IMG/VR virus record: IMGVR_UViG_3300010371_000069
Span: 1-38,450 of that record
Length of the DNA stretch: 38,450 nucleotides
DNA from: a virus
Direction: 5' to 3' (one strand)
Part shown: positions 33,149-38,450 of the stretch, one piece after another
Position numbering within the stretch: the first letter of the stretch is position 1
How the letters are laid out: each line of letters opens with the position of its first letter
Notes under the pieces: generated by a model
Seen by the model: the letters and a program-made list of their open reading frames with translations, nothing else
Told to the model about the DNA's origin: nothing
Database searches by the model: none
Position numbers and translations under genes: made by a program

Positions 33149-33259
33149 TTTCAGCCTTGACGTTGTGCGCGTGTTTGCGTGCGACGCCTTCACCCGTAGT
33201 TGCTCCATTTGCCGTCCCGTGTGGGGCGGTTCTTTGTTTGCCGATTGCGAGGACTCCGC

Positions 33260-33589
33260 ATGCTCTCGAAACTCAACACTCACGGCGTTGCCTTTGCCGG
33301 GCTCGCGATTGGTGGCGGGAGTATCGTCGCCTCGGTCGCTGCGTTCTTCAGGCTGCTCAGCAACGCCGACTATTTCGATGCGCTGATTCGCGCCGTACTT
33401 CACGCGCGCAACCACGCGCTCGACAACGCTGACTATTACACGTTCGCACAGATAGCCGCGGCCGTCGTCGCGATCGTCGGTGCGATCGTCGTCGCTTTGC
33501 TCCTCTCATACTTTGGGATGCCTCGCACCGTCGATGCATCTGCAAACGCCAACGACGCGGCGCAAGCGTCGACCGTTCGAAAGGAATAA
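33260..33589 (+). CDS. Holin candidate with two membrane helices
   Basis: A 109-residue protein starting at ATG 33260 with GAGG upstream. Two hydrophobic helices lie at about residues 9-31 (GVAFAGLAIGGGSIVASVAA) and 63-86 (AQIAAAVVAIVGAIVVALLL), separated by a charged linker, with a hydrophilic C-terminal tail. Size and topology match class II holins, and it follows the endolysin. The interval 33149-33259 before it holds no convincing gene, only a possible Rz1-like overlapping frame. Confidence 0.65.
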   Translation: MLSKLNTHGVAFAGLAIGGGSIVASVAAFFRLLSNADYFDALIRAVLHARNHALDNADYYTFAQIAAAVVAIVGAIVVALLLSYFGMPRTVDASANANDAAQASTVRKE

Positions 33590-33592
33590 CAC

Positions 33593-33892
33593 GTGTTCAA
33601 CTTCTGGAAAAAGATCGCTGCCGGCGCTCTCTCGCTCTTTGCCGGCGTACTCACCGAGCACCGCACGGAGTGGGAGCCGGCCATTGACGCCGCGGGCGTT
33701 CAAGGCGTCGACGCGCTCGTCACCGCAGCGGAAACCGCCGACGAGAAGTTCGGTCCCGTTGCAACCATGTTCAACGGCTTCCTGAACGAGTACAAGGCCG
33801 AGATCGAAGCCGCGATCCCGCAGTTCGAAGGCACGCTCTTCGATAAGCTCGTCGGCGCGATCAAGTCGGTTGCCGCGACGCTATCGGCCTAG
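33593..33892 (+). CDS. Hypothetical protein of the lysis region
   Basis: A 99-residue protein from GTG 33593, four bases after the holin candidate's stop. The N-terminus is amphipathic or weakly hydrophobic (MFNFWKKIAAGALSLFAGVL), and the rest is acidic helix (DAAGVQGVDALVTAAETADE). I do not recognise it. Its stop overlaps the GTG of the next gene (TAGTG), so the two are coupled. Confidence 0.55.
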   Translation: MFNFWKKIAAGALSLFAGVLTEHRTEWEPAIDAAGVQGVDALVTAAETADEKFGPVATMFNGFLNEYKAEIEAAIPQFEGTLFDKLVGAIKSVAATLSA

Positions 33893-34203
33893 TGAACGCG
33901 CAGATCGCACAACTCCTCACGGCCTGCGAACAGGCCGTTGAGCGAGTTGGTGCAACGCTCCTCGAGAGCGACCGCGATGCGATCCTTGGCTATGTCGACG
34001 GGCTCACCGACGATGCTCTCGACAAGGCGCTCACCGTCTTTGCGGACGATCTGCCTTCTGGCGGTATCAAGTCCGAGGAATACGGGGGCGTGAAAAAGGC
34101 GCTCATCGCATCCGAGCCTGCGTTCGATCAGATCGTCAACGACAAGCTCGCGGGGATCGTCGACGCGCTCATCGCCGTCGGGAAACGCACGGCCACACCC
34201 TAG
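33892..34203 (+). CDS. Hypothetical helical protein
   Basis: A 103-residue helical protein from GTG 33892, coupled to the preceding gene and last of the late operon before the terminator. It has repeated helix-type segments (NAQIAQLLTACEQAVERVG, LSDDLP-like and KALIASEPAFDQIVNDKL). No family recognised. Both this gene and the one before have similar length and acidic character and may act together. Confidence 0.55.
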   Translation: MNAQIAQLLTACEQAVERVGATLLESDRDAILGYVDGLTDDALDKALTVFADDLPSGGIKSEEYGGVKKALIASEPAFDQIVNDKLAGIVDALIAVGKRTATP

Positions 34204-34211
34204 AAATCTAG

Positions 34212-34223
34212 AAATCTAGATTT
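34212..34223 (+). other. Palindrome AAATCTAGATTT and short direct repeats
   Basis: Perfect 12-base palindrome directly after the last late gene, preceded by two overlapping repeats of TAGAAATC from 34201. Position just before the terminator suggests a protein-binding or structural element; no function is visible. Confidence 0.3.
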
Positions 34224-34226
34224 TGC

Positions 34227-34256
34227 AGCCCCTCGGCTTCGGCCGGGGGGCTTTTT
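34227..34256 (+). terminator. Strong rho-independent terminator of the late operon
   Basis: AGCCCC-T-CGGC pairs with GCCG-G-GGGGCT around a TTCG tetraloop, followed by TTTT. It ends transcription after the lysis genes. Confidence 0.9.
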
Positions 34257-34341
34257 CATTTTCCAAAATGCGACAATTTAGCAACTCGTCGTTTCGAGCG
34301 TGCCACACGTATGGCAGAAGTGCATGCGATGATGAGTGCAT

Positions 34342-34535
34342 GGGGCGGGGCTCGGTAGCCGGGGTCACCTGTCAAGTTGCCCGAGCGGGTTCGACACCCG
34401 TCCGCTCCAAGCCAGGCGGTTCATCCCGCCAAGTATGGCGGAAGCTCCGCCACGTATGGTATCCTGGGTGCGACAGGTGACCCTGGAACCAGGCTCCCGA
34501 AGGCGCTCGCTATAGGCGGGCGCCTTTCATTTTGC
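34342..34535 (+). ncRNA. Structured intergenic region: candidate ncRNA or attachment-site element
   Basis: GGGTCACCTGTC (34362-34373) and GACAGGTGACCC (34472-34483) are perfectly complementary, 98 bases apart. Inside are a T-arm-like hairpin (stem GCGGG/CCCGT around TTCGACA, 34385-34401), GGCGG/CCGCC (34415-34430) and TGGCGGA/TCCGCCA (34436-34452). The sequence from 34342 (GGGGCGG) can also pair with CCGCTCC (34402-34408) like an acceptor stem, but no proper anticodon arm exists. It ends in the terminator at 34502-34535. The stretch 34257-34341 before it has no clear promoter. It could be a structured RNA, or carry the phage attachment site beside the recombinase. Confidence 0.45.
34502..34535 (+). 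terminator. Rho-independent terminator
   Basis: GGCGC-T-CGC pairs with GCG-G-GCGCC (one G-U pair) around a short TATAG loop, followed by TTTCATTTT. It ends any transcript of the structured region just before the 3' end of the convergent recombinase gene. Confidence 0.8.
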
Positions 34536-34537
34536 CA

Positions 34538-36016
34538 TTAGGGCTCCTGAGCGAGTGCTGCCAGGGTGAAGAGCGCCCGGTATGGCGTTTCACGTGAAAT
34601 AGTCTCGGCTTTTTTGCGCGTCTTGCCATGCGAAATAAGCAGGCGATTCTTGCGCTTTGGATCGACCCATAGGCCACCGACGAGTGCACTCACGGCCTGC
34701 GCGATCTCTTGTTGCGCCGCAACGTCCGCCGTCGCCCATGTTTGCGCGGCGAGCGCGAGCGCGTCGCTTGCGCTGCCCCAAAGTTTCGACGCGGCCTCTG
34801 CCCGCACGATCGCGCGCTCCGTTTCGGCGATCGACTGCGACAGGTGTTCGCTCTTTGAGCGCAATTCTTCAAATCGTTGTGCGACGTCGTTTTTCGGGAT
34901 GCTGCCGTCTTCGGCGAGTTCCCACACCCGCGCGCGTCGCTTCGCAACCGATTCGAGTTCGAGTTCGAGCGAATGCTTTCGGCTACGAAGGCCGGGCACG
35001 TCGGTCGCGCGCTCTTTGTACGCGGCGATCATCTCCGGGTTGGCCGCGATCTTGGCGAGCAGGTCGCCGAATTGCCGTTCGATTTCGTTTGCATTCTGCC
35101 CGGGGTAGCCACCATGCGCAGCGACGTCGACGCAGACGTAGTACCGCTGCCGCCACGGCGGCGAGCCGCTTGTGCGGCCGGTTACCGCAAGACCGCATAT
35201 GCAGCGAAGGGCGCCGCGCATCGGCCAGGGGTTCTTGGCGTCCTGGCGCGCGATCGCACCGCGACGCATGGCGACCACCTCATCGAAGAGTTCTTGCGCG
35301 ATGATGGTGCCGCGGTAAGCCTCGTTCTTGAGAATCTGCGTCAACGTCGTTGTCTGCCACTTCACCGGCTTCAGCGTACCGCTCTTGAGGCGCTTTGCCG
35401 GCGCGTGTTTTCGCGCGTGGGTTGAAAGTTGCGCGTACCCCATGCCGCGCGCCCGCAATTCAAATAACTGACGCAGGTATGCCGCCTCTGGCTCGTAGAC
35501 GTGCAAATGCTTGTCGACGACGACGAAGCCATACGGCGGAAGACCTTGGACCTCGCCGGCAGCGCGCTTGCGCGCGTGCATAGCGACGGACTTGTCGCGA
35601 CGGGCCTCGTTTTCGAGCGACCCCGTTAGGACGCGCAGAATGGGGACGAGCGCGTCAGAGGCCGTGCGAATTGATACATCACCGTCTTGACGCGTGTGGA
35701 CGATGACACCGAGGTTATAGATTTCCGCAAGCGCTGCGAGCGGTTCGATCGCTAAACCGCGGCCGGTGCGGTCAAGGCGCGTCATCAAGATGCGTTGAGG
35801 TCGCTGCGCCTTTGGGATGGCCTTCAGAGCATCGAGGAGTTCCTGGAGTAGCTTGCGGGTGCCGGCCGCACCTGAGGATGTACCCTCAAAGGTGCGAGCG
35901 ATCTCCCAGCCGTTCGTAAGAGCCGCTTCCCTCGCCCAGGACGCTTGATCCGGCAGCGTGTCGGCCTGTCGATCGGAGGAAACGACGCAGTACACCCAGG
36001 CCTTTTGCTGCGTCAA
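34538..36016 (-). CDS. Large serine recombinase (integrase)
   Basis: A 492-residue site-specific recombinase on the minus strand. Residues 1-140 are the resolvase domain with nucleophile S13 (Y-C-V-V-S-S-D-R-Q), R54 region (GTRKLL) and LDRTGRG with D82, R83 and R86. Then comes the recombinase domain (PPYGFVVVDKHLHVYEPEA ...), a zinc ribbon with RCICGLAV and VCVD, and a coiled coil with C-terminal helices. Such enzymes integrate phage DNA without host factors apart from a directionality factor. An oddity: the Arg of the Y-x-R-V-S motif is Val (residue 11). Start is TTG 36016, overlapping the stop of a small upstream gene. Confidence 0.9.
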   Translation of the reverse strand: MTQQKAWVYCVVSSDRQADTLPDQASWAREAALTNGWEIARTFEGTSSGAAGTRKLLQELLDALKAIPKAQRPQRILMTRLDRTGRGLAIEPLAALAEIYNLGVIVHTRQDGDVSIRTASDALVPILRVLTGSLENEARRDKSVAMHARKRAAGEVQGLPPYGFVVVDKHLHVYEPEAAYLRQLFELRARGMGYAQLSTHARKHAPAKRLKSGTLKPVKWQTTTLTQILKNEAYRGTIIAQELFDEVVAMRRGAIARQDAKNPWPMRGALRCICGLAVTGRTSGSPPWRQRYYVCVDVAAHGGYPGQNANEIERQFGDLLAKIAANPEMIAAYKERATDVPGLRSRKHSLELELESVAKRRARVWELAEDGSIPKNDVAQRFEELRSKSEHLSQSIAETERAIVRAEAASKLWGSASDALALAAQTWATADVAAQQEIAQAVSALVGGLWVDPKRKNRLLISHGKTRKKAETISRETPYRALFTLAALAQEP

Positions 36017-36162
36017 TTCGAGCGCACAATCCAGGGCGCGTAAACGAGGCCGCTGGGGCCGACGACACCGACCGGTATCGAGTCGCAGTCGCCAAGATTG
36101 AGTGCGACCGTTAATGCGGTAAACATTTCATCGAAGTCTATCATGCTCGCGGCGGTGCCCAT
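36013..36162 (-). CDS. Hypothetical small protein
   Basis: A ~49-residue protein on the minus strand, if started at ATG 36162; ATG 36144 would give 43 residues and an upstream start at 36249 would overlap the neighbouring gene. It has a hydrophobic acidic body (IDFDEMFTALTVALNLGDC) and ends on the TTGA overlap with the recombinase. The ribosome binding site is weak. It might be a recombination directionality factor by position, but nothing in the sequence shows this. Confidence 0.4.
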   Translation of the reverse strand: MGTAASMIDFDEMFTALTVALNLGDCDSIPVGVVGPSGLVYAPWIVRSN

Positions 36163-36182
36163 ATGTTGGGTTTTGTGGCCGC

Positions 36183-36500
36183 TTAATTCCCGTCGTCGCG
36201 GACGAACGTCATGGCTTTTAGCGCGTCGCCAGGGTTTGCCCAGGTGCACTCGTCGTTTTGTTCGTCGCCGGCAAAGCTGAATTTCTTACCATCGACGACA
36301 AGGAACATCGAGCAGCGATTAAATGCGTAAAAATCGGCGCCAGAGTCATAGGCTCGCAGCGGAAGATAGGGGTTCTTGTTGGCGTTGTGGTGCTGAATAT
36401 CGCTTTCGCTAAAGGGGCGAGTCCAAACCAGATACCCAGCGGCAACGATCACGATCAGCGCGATCAAAATAAAGAAAGCGAAACCAGATTCTTTATTCAT
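36183..36500 (-). CDS. Small membrane-anchored protein
   Basis: A 105-residue protein with a single N-terminal membrane helix (residues ~6-26, GFAFFILIALIVIVAAGYLV) and a soluble, Asp/Asn-rich exterior domain with two cysteines. It starts at ATG 36500 on an ATGA overlap with the 23-residue micro-ORF. Located in the lysogeny block between repressor and integrase, it could be a superinfection-exclusion or lysogenic-conversion protein, which is an inference. Confidence 0.6.
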   Translation of the reverse strand: MNKESGFAFFILIALIVIVAAGYLVWTRPFSESDIQHHNANKNPYLPLRAYDSGADFYAFNRCSMFLVVDGKKFSFAGDEQNDECTWANPGDALKAMTFVRDDGN

Positions 36501-36568
36501 GCCACACCGGCCTTAATGAAGGCAGCGCCAAAACTCGCAAACCCTAATATCAGAAGAATCCAACCCAC
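36497..36568 (-). CDS. 23-residue membrane micropeptide
   Basis: A very short ORF starting at GTG 36568 with an excellent ribosome binding site (GGGAGG, seven bases upstream) and ending on the ATGA overlap with the next gene. The product, MGWILLILGFASFGAAFIKA plus three residues, is a single membrane helix. The strong ribosome binding site and coupling argue that it is translated. It resembles in size the small holin-like or type I toxin peptides; function unknown. Confidence 0.55.
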   Translation of the reverse strand: MGWILLILGFASFGAAFIKAGVA

Positions 36569-36588
36569 GATTTAGCCTCCCAAGGACC

Positions 36589-36602
36589 CGAACGCACGTT
36601 CG
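36589..36602 (-). promoter_or_regulatory. LexA/DinR-like SOS box
   Basis: CGAACGCACGTTCG is a near-perfect match to the palindromic CGAAC-N4-GTTCG operator of Gram-positive-type LexA. It lies 21 bases before the start of the 23-residue micro-ORF (minus strand), the first gene of the set leading to the recombinase. Confidence 0.6.
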
Positions 36603-36617
36603 CTGAAAGTCGCGCGT

Positions 36618-36656
36618 GCAGGCCGGCCCCGCCTGCCGCCGTCGCGGGTGACGCGA
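36618..36656. other. Two GC-rich hairpins between repressor and membrane genes
   Basis: GCAGGC (36618-36623) pairs with GCCTGC (36631-36636), and TCGCG pairs with CGCGA around GGTGA a few bases on. Without a uridine tract they are not typical terminators. The region 36569-36711 holds no convincing gene. Confidence 0.4.
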
Positions 36657-36711
36657 TGCCCAGGGGCGGGGAGGCCAATGGCCGACCAGGACCCGCTTCC
36701 GCTCGACCGTA

Positions 36712-37137
36712 TCACGCGAGCTTCTTTACTTTCGGCGGACGTGCTTTCGCGCTTACGAGCTGCTGCAGTTGCGGTTCGATCTCTTTCAAGATCTCCCTCA
36801 TCTCGCGCAGTTCGGCCTCCACCCGCGCCAATCGTTGGTCCTCTTGCTGAGGTAGTGGAATTGACTCCCTATCTCGTCGCGAGACGTCGTCGGAAAACAT
36901 CGAAAACGCAGGCTGATTCGGCGTAGCAGATCGCTCTTTCCCGAACGCCAAGTACCACGGGTCAATCCCCAGGCGCGAGCAAAGACGCAAGGCGCCATCA
37001 AGCTTCAATGTCTGAGTCTCGCCGGAACGCAACTTGCGAACTGCGCTGATAGATAGGTCCAGCACGAGGGCTAGCTCAGTCTCAGAAATGGAAGCCGTGA
37101 CGGCGTTAAACCGCTCAGTAAACGGGAGTTCGGGCAC
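36712..37137 (-). CDS. CI-like repressor (XRE-type helix-turn-helix)
   Basis: A 141-residue protein on the minus strand if GTG 37137 is used (MPELPFTERFNAV); an upstream GTG at 37191 lies inside the divergent promoter and is less likely. Residues ~15-60 form an XRE helix-turn-helix (SETELALVLDLSISAVRKLRSGETQTLKLD). The C-terminal half is a coiled-coil oligomerisation segment (RLARVEAELREMREILKEIEPQ). No peptidase domain is present, so it would not be self-cleaved by RecA as lambda CI is. It would bind operators in 37138-37208 and repress the Cro-like gene. Confidence 0.75.
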   Translation of the reverse strand: MPELPFTERFNAVTASISETELALVLDLSISAVRKLRSGETQTLKLDGALRLCSRLGIDPWYLAFGKERSATPNQPAFSMFSDDVSRRDRESIPLPQQEDQRLARVEAELREMREILKEIEPQLQQLVSAKARPPKVKKLA

Positions 37138-37160
37138 CTCTCGAAAATAGCCGAAACCGG

Positions 37161-37173
37161 CACCCGAAAGGTG
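37161..37173. promoter_or_regulatory. Candidate operator
   Basis: CACC-CGAAA-GGTG inverted repeat just upstream of the -35 box, with the direct repeat AAACCGG on both sides (37154 region and 37180 region). Likely binding sites of the repressor or the Cro-like protein, by position. Confidence 0.4.
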
Positions 37174-37202
37174 TTGACAAACCGGGTACACTTTCCTATA
37201 CT
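37174..37202 (+). promoter_or_regulatory. Strong sigma-70-type early promoter
   Basis: TTGACA (37174-37179), 17-base spacer, TATACT (37197-37202), near consensus. The expected transcription start is about 37209, which is the first base of the Cro-like ATG, so the mRNA is probably leaderless. Confidence 0.8.
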
Positions 37203-37208
37203 TGGTCC

Positions 37209-37412
37209 ATGGACTTCAAAGACGCGCTTCGACAAGCGGCATCGGCCGCCGGTTGGACGCCTACCGAAATCGCGTACCACGCGGGCGTGTCGACTTCAGC
37301 GGTGGCTAAATGGCTCGCCGGTGAGACGGAACCGCGTTTTTCAGCCGTGCAAAAATTGCGCACAAAGCTTCCGGGGTTTGCCGACATGGTGGACCGCGGA
37401 GTGACGGCTTAG
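37209..37412 (+). CDS. Cro-like helix-turn-helix protein
   Basis: A 67-residue XRE-type DNA-binding protein (FKDALRQAASAAGWTPTEIA, YHAGVSTSAVAKWLAGE, then a short C-terminal helix), transcribed divergently from the repressor. It is the size of Cro proteins and would switch off repressor synthesis. No ribosome binding site precedes ATG 37209 and the promoter's start point coincides with it, indicating a leaderless message. Confidence 0.75.
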   Translation: MDFKDALRQAASAAGWTPTEIAYHAGVSTSAVAKWLAGETEPRFSAVQKLRTKLPGFADMVDRGVTA

Positions 37413-37420
37413 TTGCTTTC

Positions 37421-37642
37421 ATGGAACAGACACTATCACGCAACGCCCCGAGTGGGGGAAAAACGCGCGGTCGTGGTCGTCCAGAATCTGCACTTCGCAT
37501 CGACGCGGAGACCGTGATGAACGCGATCGCTGCGCTCGACGATGCCATTCGCACCGCAGCAAATGCGCGCAGAGCGTTAGTCGCAGGCATCGCGCACTAC
37601 GAAATTCCCAATGGCCCACGCGGCCCCAAGCGTGCCGCATGA
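37421..37642 (+). CDS. Small basic protein
   Basis: A 73-residue basic protein. The first 20 residues are Arg/Gly-rich (SGGKTRGRGRPESAL), resembling an AT-hook (GRGRP). A helix follows (DAETVMNAIAALDDAIRTAA), and the end is basic (GPRGPKRAA). It would bind DNA or RNA. Coupled to the next ORF by an ATGA overlap. Function unknown. Confidence 0.6.
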   Translation: MEQTLSRNAPSGGKTRGRGRPESALRIDAETVMNAIAALDDAIRTAANARRALVAGIAHYEIPNGPRGPKRAA

Positions 37643-37782
37643 AAATGCAAGCGCCGACTGACCTTGTTTCCGTCGATTCGATCGACGGCATCGAGTTACA
37701 AAACGAGCCGCGCGCGCACCGACTCATTGATGCGCTACGCGACGCGCAAGCCCAACAACTTTCACCAGCCGTAAACGAGTAG
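37639..37782 (+). CDS. 47-residue hypothetical protein
   Basis: A short ORF from ATG 37639 (overlapping the preceding TGA) to TAG 37780-37782. Acidic N-terminal half (DLVSVDSIDGIELQNE) and a helical C-terminal half (HRLIDALRDAQAQQ). Tight packing supports it; no homologue recognised. Confidence 0.5.
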   Translation: MKMQAPTDLVSVDSIDGIELQNEPRAHRLIDALRDAQAQQLSPAVNE

Positions 37783-37789
37783 GTACATC

Positions 37790-38185
37790 ATGACGATCAC
37801 TGCGACTCTTCACGACCATAAAGCAGACCAGCCCCTAACCGATTGCCGCGAAGCCTGTGCCAAACAAGATTCGATTTCGGAATCGCAGAGCGATCACCGT
37901 CATTGTGAGTGCGGAGCAGTCCTTCGCATCGAATGGGATGGTGAAGGCCCCTATTCGCTCGACGGAGAGGATGGCGGTGGCAAGTGGTTTTGTCATCGCT
38001 GCCTCATCCCAAGCGAAACGCCCGCGCAGCTTATCGCGCGAGTGAAGAAGCTCGTGCAACAGATTCCGTGTGCAGCGATTGAGTTTCGCGAGTTTGGCGC
38101 GGAGTGCAGCATCAATACCTGCGACCGCGCTCGGGTGGAATACGCGCTTGAAGAACTCGCTCGCAAAATCAAGGCGGCTGCATAA
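37790..38185 (+). CDS. Zinc-ribbon-like hypothetical protein
   Basis: A 131-residue protein. Residues ~37-70 contain HCECG then WFCHRC, a two-knuckle zinc-binding arrangement; the rest is a helical C-terminal half (AQLIARVKKLVQQI, VEYALEELARKIK). A possible early regulatory or DNA-binding protein. AGGT precedes ATG 37790. Confidence 0.6.
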   Translation: MTITATLHDHKADQPLTDCREACAKQDSISESQSDHRHCECGAVLRIEWDGEGPYSLDGEDGGGKWFCHRCLIPSETPAQLIARVKKLVQQIPCAAIEFREFGAECSINTCDRARVEYALEELARKIKAAA

Positions 38186-38186
38186 A

Positions 38187-38450
38187 ATGGCAGCGCTTCC
38201 TGCGCTCACGCTTTTCGGGTTAACCGAATTCGAGCGCATATGCCAGCATTGGCAAGTGAATCATTCCGAGTATATCGAGATGCTTCGCCGCCACGCTCTG
38301 CGACTCGTTGAGAAGAACGGGCGCGTGACGATCGACGACGTCCGCGATGAGATGGAAGCGCTCCACATTCCGATGCCAAGCGACATTGGTGCGGATGATC
38401 GCATCTTCGGCCATGTCCTTCGTGGGTGCAAAGAACTCCGCATTGTTGGT
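38187..38450 (+). CDS. Partial early gene, helical/winged-helix-like
   Basis: At least 88 residues from ATG 38187, open to the end of the window. N-terminal helices (FERICQHWQVNHSEYIEML, RHALRLVEKNG) are followed by VTIDDVRDEMEALHIPMPSD and a turn-helix-strand end (IFGHVLRGCKELRIVG). This follows a common pattern of small phage proteins with a winged helix, ending in G-x-V-x-R ... V-G. If the genome is circular and joined to base 1, the frame would end after three more codons. Confidence 0.6.
   Translation, partial: MAALPALTLFGLTEFERICQHWQVNHSEYIEMLRRHALRLVEKNGRVTIDDVRDEMEALHIPMPSDIGADDRIFGHVLRGCKELRIVG

Noticed and set aside
34342-34409. Canonical tRNA gene
   Set aside because: Acceptor-like and T-arm-like pairings are present, but the middle does not form a normal 5+7+5 anticodon arm and the D-arm spacing is wrong.
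36648-36926. Plus-strand ORF with GGGGAGG before an ATG
   Set aside because: It runs antisense to the repressor and its composition is that of a shadow frame.

Overview
The window reads as a temperate, contractile-tailed (myovirus-type) bacteriophage, close to a whole genome. Almost everything lies on the + strand as tightly packed, often overlapping genes. Exceptions are a minus-strand lysogeny block (34538-37191), two short envelope genes (30902-31996) and one small gene inside the tail cluster (19864-20097). The host is a bacterium I cannot name. A LexA-like palindrome of the CGAAC-N4-GTTCG type and L27-like Prp cleavage motifs in the capsid proteins are features best known from Gram-positive and related (Terrabacteria) lineages. 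A lipobox lipoprotein and a GH24 lysozyme are also present.

Layout. (1) 24-4354: small early/accessory genes, including a DUF4326 protein, a GIY-YIG nuclease, a ribbon-helix-helix-like protein, Cys/His-rich and C2H2-like proteins and a histone-H1-like basic protein. A promoter/hairpin/terminator unit at 2747-2893 may encode a small RNA. (2) 4408-11530: small and large terminase, portal, a Prp-type cysteine protease, scaffold and major capsid protein. Scaffold and capsid share an N-terminal LQLFT motif, so the protease appears to be encoded beside its two substrates. (3) 11537-14603: connector and tail-completion genes, with an intact CheY-like receiver-domain gene in the middle. (4) 14610-26260: sheath, tube, tail chaperones joined by a -1 frameshift at A AAA AAC, tape measure, hub, spike and baseplate wedge (W/gp25, J, gp48-like). 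(5) 26273-30908: a collagen-like tail fibre, then two proteins with Sec signal peptides; the first carries an S74-type intramolecular chaperone and a C-terminal membrane helix. A minus-strand lipoprotein and a 49-residue membrane protein follow. (6) 32126-34203: lysis region with a coiled-coil membrane protein, lysozyme, a two-helix holin candidate and two unknown genes, ended by a strong terminator. (7) 34204-34537: no gene, but a highly structured stretch (12-bp inverted repeat enclosing several hairpins, one resembling a tRNA T-arm) and a second terminator. (8) 34538-37412: large serine recombinase, small membrane proteins, SOS-like box, repressor, and a divergent Cro-like gene that appears leaderless. 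(9) 37421-38450: early genes running off the end.

The early genes at the right end run in the same direction as those at the left end, and joining the two ends would close the last open frame after three more codons. The window may therefore be a circularly permuted complete genome. If so, it has no recognisable helicase, primase or polymerase gene. The most unusual items are the receiver-domain gene in the virion operon, the self-encoded Prp with both substrates, the signal-peptide-bearing S74 fibre protein, and the two candidate structured RNAs.
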